Notes: generated from the sequence alone by a model not told the origin. A stretch of DNA of 45,458 bases from Bacteroidales bacterium (GCA_017615445.1 JAGAAD010000072.1:1-45458); one strand, 5' to 3'; counted from the first letter of the stretch, positions 7,235 through 17,540 are shown. Translations and numbers: made by a program.

Positions 7235-7858
7235 TTAGTTCATAGGGAAAAGAGTGCGCACATCCGCGCCCCAGTGCTCGCTGTTCAGGTCGAGCACTAT
7301 CACCACACTGGTATTGTTGTCGGCCAGCTCATATTCGGTGGGATTCGAAATCTCCAGACCGAGGACGAGCAGCTTGTATCTGTCCACGACAAAGAGCGAA
7401 CTCTTCTGAAGGGAAAGCGCTTTCAGGTCCACGCCGACATACACGGAGTTGCCGCTCTGGCCGTCGGGGACGCTTATTTTCGAGGGCACAGTCACGACCG
7501 AAGAAGGCAATTCAGCGGCCGGAGTGCCTGCGTCGGCATAGGCATCCAGCTTGTCAGAAGTCAAAGCCGCGCTCACTGAAAGATCCACGGAGTAGCCCTT
7601 CTGGACGGAGAAATAGCCGCTGCGGATGACACCCACTTCGATGTCGAGGATGCCGCTTGCATCGTCATACTTGCACGCATAGACCGAATTCTGGTTCAGC
7701 GGGCCCAGCGGAATGGGGTATGAGTTGTCCAGACCTGTCACTGTCGCCTGAGGGATGTAGACCTTGGCGAAGCCGTAATCTTTGGTGGCGTCGTTCTCCT
7801 CGCACGCGGCGAAGATGAAAAGCGCCAAAACGGGCAATATCTTAAAGATAGTTTTCAT
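7235..7858 (-). CDS. DUF1735 domain lipoprotein
   Basis: A 207-residue lipoprotein with signal MKTIFKILPVLALFIFAAC (Cys19). The body matches the BT_3987-like DUF1735 fold: YSVDLSVSAALTSDKLDAY, then the ELPSSVVTVPSKISVPDGQSG strand pair and VDLKAL. Such domains are common N-terminal modules of surface glycan-binding proteins and GH18-like proteins in PULs; here the domain stands alone. It is 2 bases from the SusD2 stop and is probably a cell-surface accessory lipoprotein. Its own ligand is unknown. Confidence 0.8.
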   Translation of the reverse strand: MKTIFKILPVLALFIFAACEENDATKDYGFAKVYIPQATVTGLDNSYPIPLGPLNQNSVYACKYDDASGILDIEVGVIRSGYFSVQKGYSVDLSVSAALTSDKLDAYADAGTPAAELPSSVVTVPSKISVPDGQSGNSVYVGVDLKALSLQKSSLFVVDRYKLLVLGLEISNPTEYELADNNTSVVIVLDLNSEHWGADVRTLFPMN

Positions 7859-7860
7859 AA

Positions 7861-9645
7861 CTAATTGTATTCAGGGTTTTGAGTCAGAGTGCCGGCGGAA
7901 TTGGACATTTCCTTGCGGGAGAAAGGTAGATAGTAGTTCTTCTCCTCGAAGGTCCTGCCCGCCACAAACTGATATGAGTACTGGAAGCCGCCCAGACTGT
8001 TCTTCTTGACGACTACTCCCTTGACGGAGCGGTTCAGCACCGTCTCGGCATCCCTCCAGCGGAGAAGATCCCAGTAGCGATGGTCTTCGAAGGCCAGCTC
8101 CACCTGTCTTTCCTGCTTCACCGCCTTGCGGAAATCCGCCTTGGATGTGGCAGTGACTGCGGGCAGAAGGGTGCTCGCGCTATTGCGCACTTCGGTGAGG
8201 GCGTCGCGTGCGGTCATCCCCCATCCCTTCGGGTCTGCGTCCGGGCCATAGGCCTCGTTCATCGCTTCGGCATAGTTCAGCAGGACCTCGGCATAGCGGT
8301 AGAGAGGCCAGATGTGGTCCGTGCTGCCGCCCTCGATGAGGTTGAGGTTGGGAGCGAGAAACTTGCGGAGGTAGTAACCGGTCTTGGACGCACCGCTGAC
8401 CCGCTGGTCGTACTTGGCGCCGGCCGATTCGTCGATCACGCTGCCGTTCCAGACCGAACCGTTGCAAACGATGGTGGCCGCGAGGCGCGGGTCCCTGTTC
8501 GCATAGGGATCCGGAGTCTGGGCGCCGATATATTCATAGGCGTCCACAAGGTTCTGGGTCGGGCACACGCCGCTGTTGCCTCCACGGGTGCCCACAGGAT
8601 AATTAGCCACCTCCGGCGCGCTACCGGCAGCCCTGCGGATGAGGAAGATGGATTCCACGTCGGCGGCCGCGTTGTTGCGGATGAAGTAGGTGCCGTAGTC
8701 ACGGTTGGCCGGCATGTGCCAGTTCGGGTGCGTCCGGGCGTCCGCGCCGAAACCGAAGCCCTTGGCGAAGATGTCCTGACGGAGCTTGATCACGTCGTAG
8801 GCGGCCTGCGCAGCCCTTTCCCACTTCTTGACGTCGCCCTCCGGATTGTTGCGGGGGCTGGCGGCATAGAGCAGTACGCGCGCCTTCACGGCAAGGGCCG
8901 AGGTCTTGTCCCAGCGGCCTATGTCGTCGCGGAAATTCCAGTTGTTAACGTCCGCGATGGCGTTGTCGGGCGTCTCGTCGAGGGCCACCCTCCAATCCAG
9001 ATTTACCTTGTCCGCGTTGTCGTCGATCAAACTGACTATATGCTCGACCACCTCGTCGTACGTTGCCTGACGGGTAGTGCCTTCAGTGCTTTCGCCTATG
9101 ATGGGCACTCCGCCGTACATCTTGATAAGTTCGCCGTAGTAGTAAGCTTCCGCGATCGCGGCCTCGGCCCTGAGCCAGTTGAGATTGATGACATCCCTCT
9201 TGTAGGCCTTGGGCTTCTCGGTGCTGTAGATCGTGCCGTCCGGGTTGTAGACCGTGCTGGTGTCGCGGTTCAGCGCTAGGAACTTCTCCCCTTCCTTCGC
9301 GTAATCGAGGAAGAAATGAGCGGCACGTATGCCTTCGTAGTAATTGTTGTAGAGATAGGCGATGGGGTTCAGATCCGGAGAAATCAGTCCCCTGTTGAAT
9401 GCGGACACGGCGGAAGTGGGGGCCGTCTGCTCTGCTTCGTCCGAAGCGGAAGCGAACAGATTGCCGTCTATCACGTTGAAGCCGTACTGCATGGGCGTGT
9501 AGAACGCATATGCGAAGCTCGACAAGGTGCTGGGGCGGGTTTCAAGCCTGTCCACGGTGTCGAACACATCCATCTGAGTATTCAGGAAATCGGAGCAGGA
9601 AACTGCAACCAGAGTGAGCGCCGAGATAAGAACTATTCTTTTCAT
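7861..9645 (-). CDS. SusD-like outer-membrane glycan-binding lipoprotein (SusD2)
   Basis: Forms the lid over a SusC channel and binds the glycan. Signal MKRIVLISALTLVAVSC with lipobox Cys17, followed by the typical SDFLNTQM start of RagB/SusD proteins. TPR-type segments include WLRAEAAIAEAYYYGELIKMYGGVPII, and the C-terminal SusD block contains WPLYRYAEVLLNYAEAMNEAYG and ERQVELAFEDHRYWDLLRW. The length of 594 residues is normal. It lies 13 bases downstream of SusC2 and is presumably its partner. Confidence 0.95.
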   Translation of the reverse strand: MKRIVLISALTLVAVSCSDFLNTQMDVFDTVDRLETRPSTLSSFAYAFYTPMQYGFNVIDGNLFASASDEAEQTAPTSAVSAFNRGLISPDLNPIAYLYNNYYEGIRAAHFFLDYAKEGEKFLALNRDTSTVYNPDGTIYSTEKPKAYKRDVINLNWLRAEAAIAEAYYYGELIKMYGGVPIIGESTEGTTRQATYDEVVEHIVSLIDDNADKVNLDWRVALDETPDNAIADVNNWNFRDDIGRWDKTSALAVKARVLLYAASPRNNPEGDVKKWERAAQAAYDVIKLRQDIFAKGFGFGADARTHPNWHMPANRDYGTYFIRNNAAADVESIFLIRRAAGSAPEVANYPVGTRGGNSGVCPTQNLVDAYEYIGAQTPDPYANRDPRLAATIVCNGSVWNGSVIDESAGAKYDQRVSGASKTGYYLRKFLAPNLNLIEGGSTDHIWPLYRYAEVLLNYAEAMNEAYGPDADPKGWGMTARDALTEVRNSASTLLPAVTATSKADFRKAVKQERQVELAFEDHRYWDLLRWRDAETVLNRSVKGVVVKKNSLGGFQYSYQFVAGRTFEEKNYYLPFSRKEMSNSAGTLTQNPEYN

Positions 9646-9658
9646 AACACTGTCTGTT

Positions 9659-12352
9659 TTAGAAATTTATCTGCACTCCGGCGCAAACGCTCTTCGCGGC
9701 GGGATAACCGTAATTGACCGTTTCCGGATCCATTTTATATTTACTTAGCACGCTGCTGACTGTCAGCAGGTTCTGCCCTGAAAGATAGACGCGCAACTTA
9801 TCGAAGCTGTATCCAAGTTCGAGATTCTTAAGGCGCAGGTAATTGTTCTTCTTGATCCAGAAGGAACTCGAGCGGTAATTGTGCTCGTTCTGCTCGGCCG
9901 TAAGCCTCGGGAAAGTGGCGGTCTTACGGGTATCTATCTGAGCCTCAGGATAATAAGCCCAGGCTCCCGAAGCCCACTCGAAGGCCGTGCCGTAGTTCAG
10001 GAAAGGCTTCCAGGCGGAGTAATCCAGCAGATTCACTGTGGCTCCGAAAGCGCTGGTGAAGAGCACAGAAAGATCGAAGCCGCGCCACTGGGCGCTGCCT
10101 CCGAAGTCGAAGGTCAGAGTAGGATAGGAAGGATTATCCAGCCAGACTATATCCGTGTCGTCCACATAGCCGTCGCCGTCCTGGTCTTTGTATTTCAGAT
10201 CGCCGGGCTGCACGCTGCCGAAGAGCGGAACAGGCTCGGTCATCTGCAGTTCACCGTCCAGATCGAAGTCCTTCAGCTCGTAGAAGCCTATGCACTCCAG
10301 GCCCATTCTCGAGCCGTAAGGGTGCCCTGTCGCAGCGTTGTAGGGGTATTTCGGGCCGACCTCACCCATATCCAGGACTATGTTCCTTGCGAAGAGCAGA
10401 TTGCCGAAGACCGAGTACTCGAACTCGCCTTTCTTTTCCGTCCATACCGCCGAAGCGTCCAGGCCGTGGTTGAGCATACGGCCGAGATTCGTGTAGACCG
10501 TCTTGGTTCCATAGTAGTCCATCAGCGTGCGGTCAAGGGTAAGGATGCCGCTGCGAAGGTCCACGAAATAATCGGCCGTGAGCTTGAGTCTGCCGTCAAA
10601 CAGGCCGGCGTCCACACCCACGTTGGCCTTGAGACTCTGCTCGGCCGTGACATCTTCGCTTCCGCTGTAGAGCGGCCTGATGCCGCTCACTCCGCCGCCA
10701 AAGCTCGGGCCCATGCCCGTGACGAAGCTGCCTGTCCAGGTGTAGTACTGCTTGTAGAGATAGCGGCCATTGGTCTCCATACCCTCGATGCCCACATAGG
10801 CCTCGGTGGCACCGGTAAAGCCGACGGAAGTCCGGAGTTTGACGCTGTCCGTAAGTTTGATTCCGAACGATGCGGTCGGGTAGAACACATATCTGTGGCC
10901 GGGTGCGTAGGCATCGCTTCCGAAGAGCGAGAAGCCAAGCGAAGCCTCGAGCCTGTCGCCGTCGTTCCAGGCCAGGAGTCCGGCGTAGTTGATGTAGCGG
11001 TACTTCCAGTTGTAGAACGCCGAGCCCGTGCCGTTGAAATCGGAAATGTGCGCCGAGAGCATCGCGTCGAAGTTGTTTTCTTCCAGCGCGCCCTTCCAGC
11101 CGAGTATGACATTGCCCTGCATCCAGCGCTCCTTGCCCGAGGACCAGTAGCCCTGCGAGCGGAGGTAGGTGCTGATATCGGCCGTCTGGGCCACACCGCC
11201 CTGATAGCGGGCATAAGTGCTGGTCTTGGCCGTGTTGCCTATGGTCCTTGAATAGAAGGAGAAGCCCTCCTGCAGGTAGAGTCCGTCAAGCAGGAAACCG
11301 AGGTCCTCCTTGAACTTGAAATTGGCCTGCATCACCTTCGTGCGCGATGTGGTCCAACCCAGGCCGATGAGCGAACCCACCGGGTTGTTGGGATGCACGG
11401 CGGTGCCGGAAAGGTTGATTATAGGATCCGTGGACAACTCATCGAAGATGGGATAGATGTTCGCCGGGTAATTCATCACGTCGCTGACCAGCGAATAGAG
11501 GCTGTAGTTCGGGCGGGCCCTGTCTTCCAGCCTGCCTCCGATGTCCACGCTCACGGTCAGAATTTTGTTCAGCTGCATGTCCAGATTGGTGCGCACGCCG
11601 TATTTGGCGAAGGATGCGTTGTGCGTCCTGTCCGTGTTGCGGACGTTCAGGAAGCCCTGCTGGTTAGCATAGTCCAGCACGACGGTGTATTTGGCGAGCT
11701 CGGAGCCTCCGCGGATCGAGAGATTCGCATCTGCATACGGGGCTGCGCTGCGGAACACTTCGTCGTACCAGTCCACGTCCACTCCAGTGCCGTTTTTGTA
11801 CGCGGCCATCGCATCCATATCATAATACGGATCCCACTCGCGGCCGTGGTCGTTTGACCAGGCCTGATTGTAGAGGCGGGCATAGTCGTAGGAGCCCAAA
11901 GGCTTCGCCACATTGATGGGAGCCGAAACACCCCCGCTGCTGCGGAAACTGATCTTCGGAGCACCCACGGTGCCGCGTTTGGTCGTGATATAAATGACGC
12001 CGTTCGCGCCGTTCATGCCGTAGAGAGCGAGCTGGGATGCGTCTTTAAGCACTTCCACCGACTCTATCTCCTCTGCGGAAAGATAGTCTATGTAATCGCT
12101 CTTGACCTCGAAACCGTCCACATAGATCTTCAGGGTGTTCACATCCGGGCTTTCGGCATAGGAGCCTATGCCTCGGATCATCATACGGGCGCTGCCGCTG
12201 CCGGGAATTCCGTCGCGGGTGATCACCGTCAGGCCGGGATGCTTTCCGGCGAGCGAGGTCGTGAAGTTCGCCTGGTCCTGGGAATAGGCCGGGAGCTGAC
12301 TGGCGGCGAGGATTGCCGCTAACGCGATAACTTTGATTTTAGTCGTCTCCAT
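9659..12352 (-). CDS. Short SusC-like TonB-dependent transporter lacking N-terminal domain (SusC2)
   Basis: An outer-membrane beta-barrel of the SusC/RagA family, 897 residues against about 1000-1100 usual. A clean signal peptide (METTKIKVIALAAILAASQLPAYSQ) is followed at once by the middle of the plug domain: SLAGKHPGLTV, MIRGIGSY, VYVDGFEV-like and ESVEVLKDASQLALYGMNGANGVIYITTKRG. The carboxypeptidase-D-like N-terminal domain, the TonB box and the first plug strands present in SusC1 are absent. The barrel and its C-terminal aromatic strand (VCAGVQINF) are complete. The start is only 4 bases after the SusD1 stop and there is room for nothing more upstream, so this is real architecture, not a miscalled start. 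Confidence 0.9.
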   Translation of the reverse strand: METTKIKVIALAAILAASQLPAYSQDQANFTTSLAGKHPGLTVITRDGIPGSGSARMMIRGIGSYAESPDVNTLKIYVDGFEVKSDYIDYLSAEEIESVEVLKDASQLALYGMNGANGVIYITTKRGTVGAPKISFRSSGGVSAPINVAKPLGSYDYARLYNQAWSNDHGREWDPYYDMDAMAAYKNGTGVDVDWYDEVFRSAAPYADANLSIRGGSELAKYTVVLDYANQQGFLNVRNTDRTHNASFAKYGVRTNLDMQLNKILTVSVDIGGRLEDRARPNYSLYSLVSDVMNYPANIYPIFDELSTDPIINLSGTAVHPNNPVGSLIGLGWTTSRTKVMQANFKFKEDLGFLLDGLYLQEGFSFYSRTIGNTAKTSTYARYQGGVAQTADISTYLRSQGYWSSGKERWMQGNVILGWKGALEENNFDAMLSAHISDFNGTGSAFYNWKYRYINYAGLLAWNDGDRLEASLGFSLFGSDAYAPGHRYVFYPTASFGIKLTDSVKLRTSVGFTGATEAYVGIEGMETNGRYLYKQYYTWTGSFVTGMGPSFGGGVSGIRPLYSGSEDVTAEQSLKANVGVDAGLFDGRLKLTADYFVDLRSGILTLDRTLMDYYGTKTVYTNLGRMLNHGLDASAVWTEKKGEFEYSVFGNLLFARNIVLDMGEVGPKYPYNAATGHPYGSRMGLECIGFYELKDFDLDGELQMTEPVPLFGSVQPGDLKYKDQDGDGYVDDTDIVWLDNPSYPTLTFDFGGSAQWRGFDLSVLFTSAFGATVNLLDYSAWKPFLNYGTAFEWASGAWAYYPEAQIDTRKTATFPRLTAEQNEHNYRSSSFWIKKNNYLRLKNLELGYSFDKLRVYLSGQNLLTVSSVLSKYKMDPETVNYGYPAAKSVCAGVQINF

Positions 12353-12356
12353 AGCT

Positions 12357-14207
12357 CTAATATCCGGGGTTCTGAACTATGATGCCCTTGTTCACCTCGT
12401 CCTGTCTGAAGGGTTCGAGGAACCACTTGGGATGCCAGTACGCAGTGTAGGAGTAGGCGTCCCAGTAGGAAACAAGTCCTTCCATAGTGTTGTTATTGTC
12501 TATGCAGAGGTAAGAAATCTCCGTCTTCTGGCCGCCAAGGATCTTGGTGCCGATGTCCGGATGTTTCCAGTGCTTCACGTCGTAGTAGCGCTGATTTTCC
12601 TCGAAGCACTCGAGGGCCTTCTCGCGCACGATAAGCTCACGCAGTTTCGCCTTGTCCGTCTCGCTTGTCGCAGGCAGGCCGGCGCGGTTGCGTATGATAT
12701 TCAGGTACTTGCGCGCGTTTGCGCCGTCGCCGATTTCGTTGTACGCCTCCGCGAGGTTGAGATAATTCTCGGCGAGCCTGAAGAGCGGGAATTCGAACCA
12801 GCGGCGTGCGCCCGCTTTGTAGTAGAACTTGGTCGGGCAGCCGATCGAGCGGCCTTCGATCGCACGGGCCATGGATGCGGCGATGCCGGCATCTGAGGTT
12901 AAGCTGCCCATATACCAGATGGCGTCGTTCCAGTTCGAGTCGCCGTCGTTCGAGCGGCCGAACTTGCCGGGGACGCAGATGTCCACACGGAAGCGGGGCT
13001 CGATCTTGTCTATGTTGGCCGCGAAATCGCTGATCGGGCGCGGAGCCGCTTCTCCCACCTCAGGCCAGTCGATCTCGCCGCCTTCGGTGCCACGGTAGAG
13101 GCGCACGAAGTTGGTCAGCACGCCGCGCTGCGAGCGCTCGCCCGCATCCACATAGGCCGACCAGTTGTAGCCTTCGGTCATGTTGTTGTAGACCTGCTGG
13201 TCGGACTCGATCTTGAAGGCCAGGATGATCTCCGGGCCGTTGAGTTCCGAGGCCGCACGGCCATAGTCTTCAATCGCCTGCTCGAAGGAGTTGCGGTTGC
13301 CTTCTCCGGCCGTGAAGATGAGCTGCTTGCCGTGGGCCTTGCCCCATTCGATCAGGGCCAGGTGCGCGGCGATGGCGTCTTTATAGCGCTGCTCGTCGTA
13401 GCCGCCGAGCCAGATGAGCCGCTCATCGCCCGTGAAGGGGATGCCGAATTCGCGGGTGTACGGCTGGGCGGAGTTGAAGAGCGGGCGGGACGCGAAGGTC
13501 AGCACCCTCGCCTTCATGGCGAGAGCGGCTCCCTTCGTGAGGCGGCCCTCCCATTTGTCGCCGCAGCCGGGCTCAATGTCGTGCCAGCTATCCGGCAGAC
13601 GGTTGAGCGCCTCGCCTATCATCTCGAGCGTGAAGTCCAGGGTCTGCTGGGCGGTGGCGCGGGGGAACGCGAGGTTGTCGGACATTTCGTTGGCCTGGCG
13701 GACGATGGGAACTCCTCCCCAGCGCTGGAACATGCCCATATAGCGATATGCGATAAGGCCGTAGGCCTCGCCCTTCATGTATTCCTTCATTTCGGAGGAA
13801 AGCTCGGAGCAGCTGTCTATGTTCTGGATAATCAGCCAGCAGGCTCTGATCACCTCCCAGTTTTCGTTGAAGTTGGCGGGGGCGCCCTGGAACTGTCCGG
13901 ATGCGTCCAGAGTGGTGATAGGACCGTTCACCACCAGGTTGTAGCCGGCATGCCAGCTGTAGCCTCGGGTGAGTTCGCCGGAGAGCGAAGCGAGAGTTCC
14001 GTGGTTGATGGCCCATCCTTCGGGCAGACCTTCGCGGAGACCTCTGTGGTAGGCCCTCCAAAGCATTCCTTCAGTGTCTTTACGGTTCGAAAAAACGTCT
14101 TCTTTGTAAACGCTTCCCGTAACTTCCGGCATCTCGAGGAAGAGATCGCAGGAACTCACTCCTCCGAGAGTAACGAATATCAGTGCTGCAAATAGTATCT
14201 TTTTCAT
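12357..14207 (-). CDS. SusD-like outer-membrane glycan-binding lipoprotein (SusD1)
   Basis: Partner of the full-length SusC1, 13 bases upstream. Lipoprotein signal MKKILFAALIFVTLGGVSSC (Cys20). SusD landmarks are GLIAYRYMGMFQRWGGVPIV in the helical part and FPLFRLAENYLNLAEAYNEIGDGANARKYLNIIRNRAGLP followed by REKALECFEENQRYYDVKHW near the C-terminus. The length of 616 residues is normal. It shares only family-level similarity with SusD2, so the two pairs probably did not arise by a recent duplication. Confidence 0.95.
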   Translation of the reverse strand: MKKILFAALIFVTLGGVSSCDLFLEMPEVTGSVYKEDVFSNRKDTEGMLWRAYHRGLREGLPEGWAINHGTLASLSGELTRGYSWHAGYNLVVNGPITTLDASGQFQGAPANFNENWEVIRACWLIIQNIDSCSELSSEMKEYMKGEAYGLIAYRYMGMFQRWGGVPIVRQANEMSDNLAFPRATAQQTLDFTLEMIGEALNRLPDSWHDIEPGCGDKWEGRLTKGAALAMKARVLTFASRPLFNSAQPYTREFGIPFTGDERLIWLGGYDEQRYKDAIAAHLALIEWGKAHGKQLIFTAGEGNRNSFEQAIEDYGRAASELNGPEIILAFKIESDQQVYNNMTEGYNWSAYVDAGERSQRGVLTNFVRLYRGTEGGEIDWPEVGEAAPRPISDFAANIDKIEPRFRVDICVPGKFGRSNDGDSNWNDAIWYMGSLTSDAGIAASMARAIEGRSIGCPTKFYYKAGARRWFEFPLFRLAENYLNLAEAYNEIGDGANARKYLNIIRNRAGLPATSETDKAKLRELIVREKALECFEENQRYYDVKHWKHPDIGTKILGGQKTEISYLCIDNNNTMEGLVSYWDAYSYTAYWHPKWFLEPFRQDEVNKGIIVQNPGY

Positions 14208-14219
14208 ATCCGTGCCCGT

Positions 14220-17200
14220 TTAGAAGTTGATGTTGACTCCGACATTGGTGGTCCTTGTCAGAGGGAAGACGTAAGAGATGTTGCCCTCGGAGCCGCCAAG
14301 GTTATCCTTGGTCTCCGGGTCTATTCCGTAGCGGCTCATCTTGTCGAAGAGAGTCAGAAGGTTGTTGGCGTTGGCGTAGATTCTCAGACCGGAGATGCGC
14401 ATCTTCTGCATGAGCGGCGAATTCTTGGGGAAAGAGTAACCAATTTCCACATTCTTGATTCTCAGGTGGTCTGAAGACAGAGCCCATAGATCGCTCTTCG
14501 GACCAAAGTCGTAGTGGTCCTGACTGGCGTCGTAGACCGCGCGCGGATAGGTGATCTCGGCGCCCGAAGCCGCCTTTTCGGGAGTCCAACGACCCTCATA
14601 CTGCCATAGGAAAGCGTTACCGGCCCTCTTGAAGAAGGGGCTCGTGATCCTGGCGATGTAATATGTTCCCATCGCGGTGCCGGACAGCACCATCTTCAGG
14701 TCGAAGCCTTTGTAGGCGAGGCTGATCTTTCCGCCGAAGTTCATCAGCGGGCGGTTAGGATAGCCGATAGGGGCTATGTCCTTGCTGTCGATTTTGCCGT
14801 CGCCGTCCAGATCCACATACTTAATGTCTCCGAGAGTCACGGCGTTTGCGGACTGGGAGAAGAACGGGCGGTTGTTAAGTTCCTCGAGAGTGTCGTAGAA
14901 ACCGTCCGTCTTGTAACCGTAGTACTGACCGATGCTGTGCCCAGTCTGGTTCATCCAGGGATAGGGGTTGGGAGCTTCGGCCATATATTCGATGGTGTTC
15001 TTCGCGTAGGTGACATTGCCTTCCAGCGAGTAACGGAAGTCCCCCGCCCTGTCGTCCCAGCCGAGCACGAACTCGAAGCCGTGGTTGTTCACACGGCCCA
15101 CGTTCACTGCCGCGGTGTCCCAGGAAGGAACGCCGAAGGTGACGGGGATCACTCCGAGGGTGGTGAGAATGTCGCGCCTCTTCTCGGAGAAATAGTCCGC
15201 CGTGAGGTAGAACCTGTTCCTGAACATCTTCAGTTCGAAACCGGTGCTGAACTTGGAGGATTTCTCCCAGGTAACGTCGGGATTTCCGAGGGCGCCTTCC
15301 GCTGATCCGTAGTAGATGGTGTTGTAGGCGTCCGTACTGGTGCCGAACTGATAATAGTTGCTCTGCAGCGAACCGGAACTTGTCTCACTAGTGAAACTGC
15401 CGGGCTTCATATTGATGGAATATGTGCCGGGGAGATAGAGGTAGCGCTTGCCGCCGATCTGGTCGTTACCCACCAGGCCGTAGCTTGCGCGGACCTTCAG
15501 GAAAGTGAGTATGTCGTTCTCGGGGAAGAACGGTTCGTTGGTGATCACATATCCGGCCGAGGCCGCGGGGAAGAAACCGAAGCGGTGCCCCTTCGCGAAG
15601 TTCTCCGTGCCGTTGTAGGCGAAGTTCAGCTCCAGCATATAGCGCGTGTCATAGTCATATGTCACGCGCGCGGAGGTGCCGATAAGGCCGCTCGGGGTGT
15701 TGAAGCTGTCGTAAGGCATGGTGTACTTGGTCGCGCGGCCGAGCACCAGTCCGCCTATGTTGTGCTTGCCGAAGTTGCCCTGATAGTTTAGGACGATGTC
15801 TGCATAGAAGTCGCGCATACCGCCCCAGGAGCCGGAATAATAGCTGTCCGTGCCCACCGTGCCGCCGAAGAACTCGAGTTCGTTGGGATTAGTCAGGGAG
15901 CGGCGGACGGTGTATCTCGGAATTGCGAACGAGCGGACAGCCACCTTGCTGTAGTTCTCCTGATAGCGCACGCTGGTCTGCAGGTCAAGGCCCTTGATCA
16001 GATATGAAAAATCGTGCCTCAGGCGCATGGTCACATCTACACGTGTGTTGGATGTCGTTCCTTCCGAGCGGCTGAGCAGGGCCGGGAGCCATCCTCCCGT
16101 CATCTCATTGTCCGTCCTTTTGTGGAGCCCGTCCTGCACCGAATTCTGAGGGTAGTCGAAATCGACGATCAGTTTGTCGTCGATTATCATACTGCGGTTC
16201 GTGAACGGGTTGCCTTCGTAGATAATCTGCATTATTCCGCTGTAGCGGCTGTAGAGCGAACCCGTGCCGGGGCCGGTGGTGTTGCCGAACTGGCCGCTGG
16301 TGTTCACGGATAAGGTCGTGTATTTCGCAAGGTCTATATCTATGTTCGCGCGCACGTTGTATCTCTGGTAACGAGAGCCCGTGTTCACGCCGAAATAGTT
16401 GGCGTTCTGCATAATCGACTGCTGGTCGAAATAGTTCAGCGAGACGAAATACCTGACGCGCTCCGCTCCGCCAGAGACGCTGACATTCGCCGACCACTGA
16501 GGCGCGATGCGGCTATACAGTTCCGCATAGGCGTCCGAGGTGCCATAGTAGAGGGCGGGGCTGTTAAGCAACTGCTGCTTCTGTTCGGCCGTGAGGTTCA
16601 TCGCCTCCACTTCAGCAGGCGTGAAGTCGCGGTTGTGCTGGAATTTCCAGAGGTCGTCGTCCGTGAACAGATAATTCAGCAGCGGTGTGCTGCCGTAACC
16701 CTCGACCTCGTTCTGAATGGCCTCATTGCGGAAGAGCGCATATTCATAGGAAGAGAGACCTCTCTGCACGTTGGTCGCGGCCGTGAGACCGAAATTGCCG
16801 GAGAAAGAGACCTTCGGCTTACCCTGCTGGCCGCGGCGGGTGGTCACGATTATCACGCCGTTTGCCGCCCTGATGCCGTAGACCGCCGTGGAAGAAGCGT
16901 CCTTCAGAACGCTGATTCCAAGGATGTCGTTCGCGCTGATACCGTTCAAGATGCTCATCGCCTGGGAAGCCGGTTGCTCAATGCCGTCCACAACTATCAG
17001 CGGCGCTGTGTTTCCCGAATATGAGGATATACCTCTGATGGCGATGTCTGCCGCGTCCTGACCGGGTTCACCGGAGACCGTCACAGCGCTTATACCGGGG
17101 GTGATTCCCACCAACGCGGAAGAAACGTTCGCAACCGGAGCCAGAAGGACATCGTCTCCGCTTACTGCGGTGATGGCACCAGTGACATTCACCCTTTTCT

Positions 17201-17540
17201 GGGTGGCGAATGCGGTTACCACCGTCTCCTGAAGCATAAGTGAATCTTCTTTGAGGACTATTCGCCAGGGACCGGAAGAATTGGCGGTGAAAGTGTAATC
17301 GGTGTAGCCGATTGAACTCACCGTTACTTTAGCTCCCGATCTTACCTCAAAAGAGAAGTTTCCGTCCAAATCGGTCAGGGTGCCGTTTTGAGTGCCTGCC
17401 TCAAGAACAGCTGCGCCTATCACGGGGACTCCGGCTTCGTCCAGGACAGTGCCTGAGATGACCCTTGTCTGCGCATTGAGAGCTGTTCCCGGAAGCACGA
17501 GCGCCAAGGCCGTGAGGAGACAGATAAACAGATTTCTCAT
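14220..17540 (-). CDS. SusC/RagA TonB-dependent outer-membrane transporter (SusC1)
   Basis: First gene of the PUL. It imports oligosaccharides using TonB/ExbBD energy. The 1106-residue protein has a signal peptide ending ALNAQ and a carboxypeptidase-D-like domain at about 24-105 (ISGTVLDEAGVPVIGAAVLEAG, GTLTDLDGNFSFEV). A TonB-box region around QETVVTAFATQKR is followed by the plug (ALVGITPGISAV, IAIRGISSYSG, VLKDASSTAVYGIRAANGVIIVTTRRG) and a complete barrel ending in NVGVNINF. The start follows a 125-bp divergent intergenic region holding the probable operator and a CATATTTG -7 box. Confidence 0.97.
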   Translation of the reverse strand: MRNLFICLLTALALVLPGTALNAQTRVISGTVLDEAGVPVIGAAVLEAGTQNGTLTDLDGNFSFEVRSGAKVTVSSIGYTDYTFTANSSGPWRIVLKEDSLMLQETVVTAFATQKRVNVTGAITAVSGDDVLLAPVANVSSALVGITPGISAVTVSGEPGQDAADIAIRGISSYSGNTAPLIVVDGIEQPASQAMSILNGISANDILGISVLKDASSTAVYGIRAANGVIIVTTRRGQQGKPKVSFSGNFGLTAATNVQRGLSSYEYALFRNEAIQNEVEGYGSTPLLNYLFTDDDLWKFQHNRDFTPAEVEAMNLTAEQKQQLLNSPALYYGTSDAYAELYSRIAPQWSANVSVSGGAERVRYFVSLNYFDQQSIMQNANYFGVNTGSRYQRYNVRANIDIDLAKYTTLSVNTSGQFGNTTGPGTGSLYSRYSGIMQIIYEGNPFTNRSMIIDDKLIVDFDYPQNSVQDGLHKRTDNEMTGGWLPALLSRSEGTTSNTRVDVTMRLRHDFSYLIKGLDLQTSVRYQENYSKVAVRSFAIPRYTVRRSLTNPNELEFFGGTVGTDSYYSGSWGGMRDFYADIVLNYQGNFGKHNIGGLVLGRATKYTMPYDSFNTPSGLIGTSARVTYDYDTRYMLELNFAYNGTENFAKGHRFGFFPAASAGYVITNEPFFPENDILTFLKVRASYGLVGNDQIGGKRYLYLPGTYSINMKPGSFTSETSSGSLQSNYYQFGTSTDAYNTIYYGSAEGALGNPDVTWEKSSKFSTGFELKMFRNRFYLTADYFSEKRRDILTTLGVIPVTFGVPSWDTAAVNVGRVNNHGFEFVLGWDDRAGDFRYSLEGNVTYAKNTIEYMAEAPNPYPWMNQTGHSIGQYYGYKTDGFYDTLEELNNRPFFSQSANAVTLGDIKYVDLDGDGKIDSKDIAPIGYPNRPLMNFGGKISLAYKGFDLKMVLSGTAMGTYYIARITSPFFKRAGNAFLWQYEGRWTPEKAASGAEITYPRAVYDASQDHYDFGPKSDLWALSSDHLRIKNVEIGYSFPKNSPLMQKMRISGLRIYANANNLLTLFDKMSRYGIDPETKDNLGGSEGNISYVFPLTRTTNVGVNINF

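Noticed and set aside
8080..9279. 399-codon open frame opposite SusD2, and similar long frames opposite SusC2 (9881-11251) and PurL
   Set aside because: Codon-bias shadows of well-supported genes; compositions are Val/Gly/Arg-rich and carry no signal or motif.
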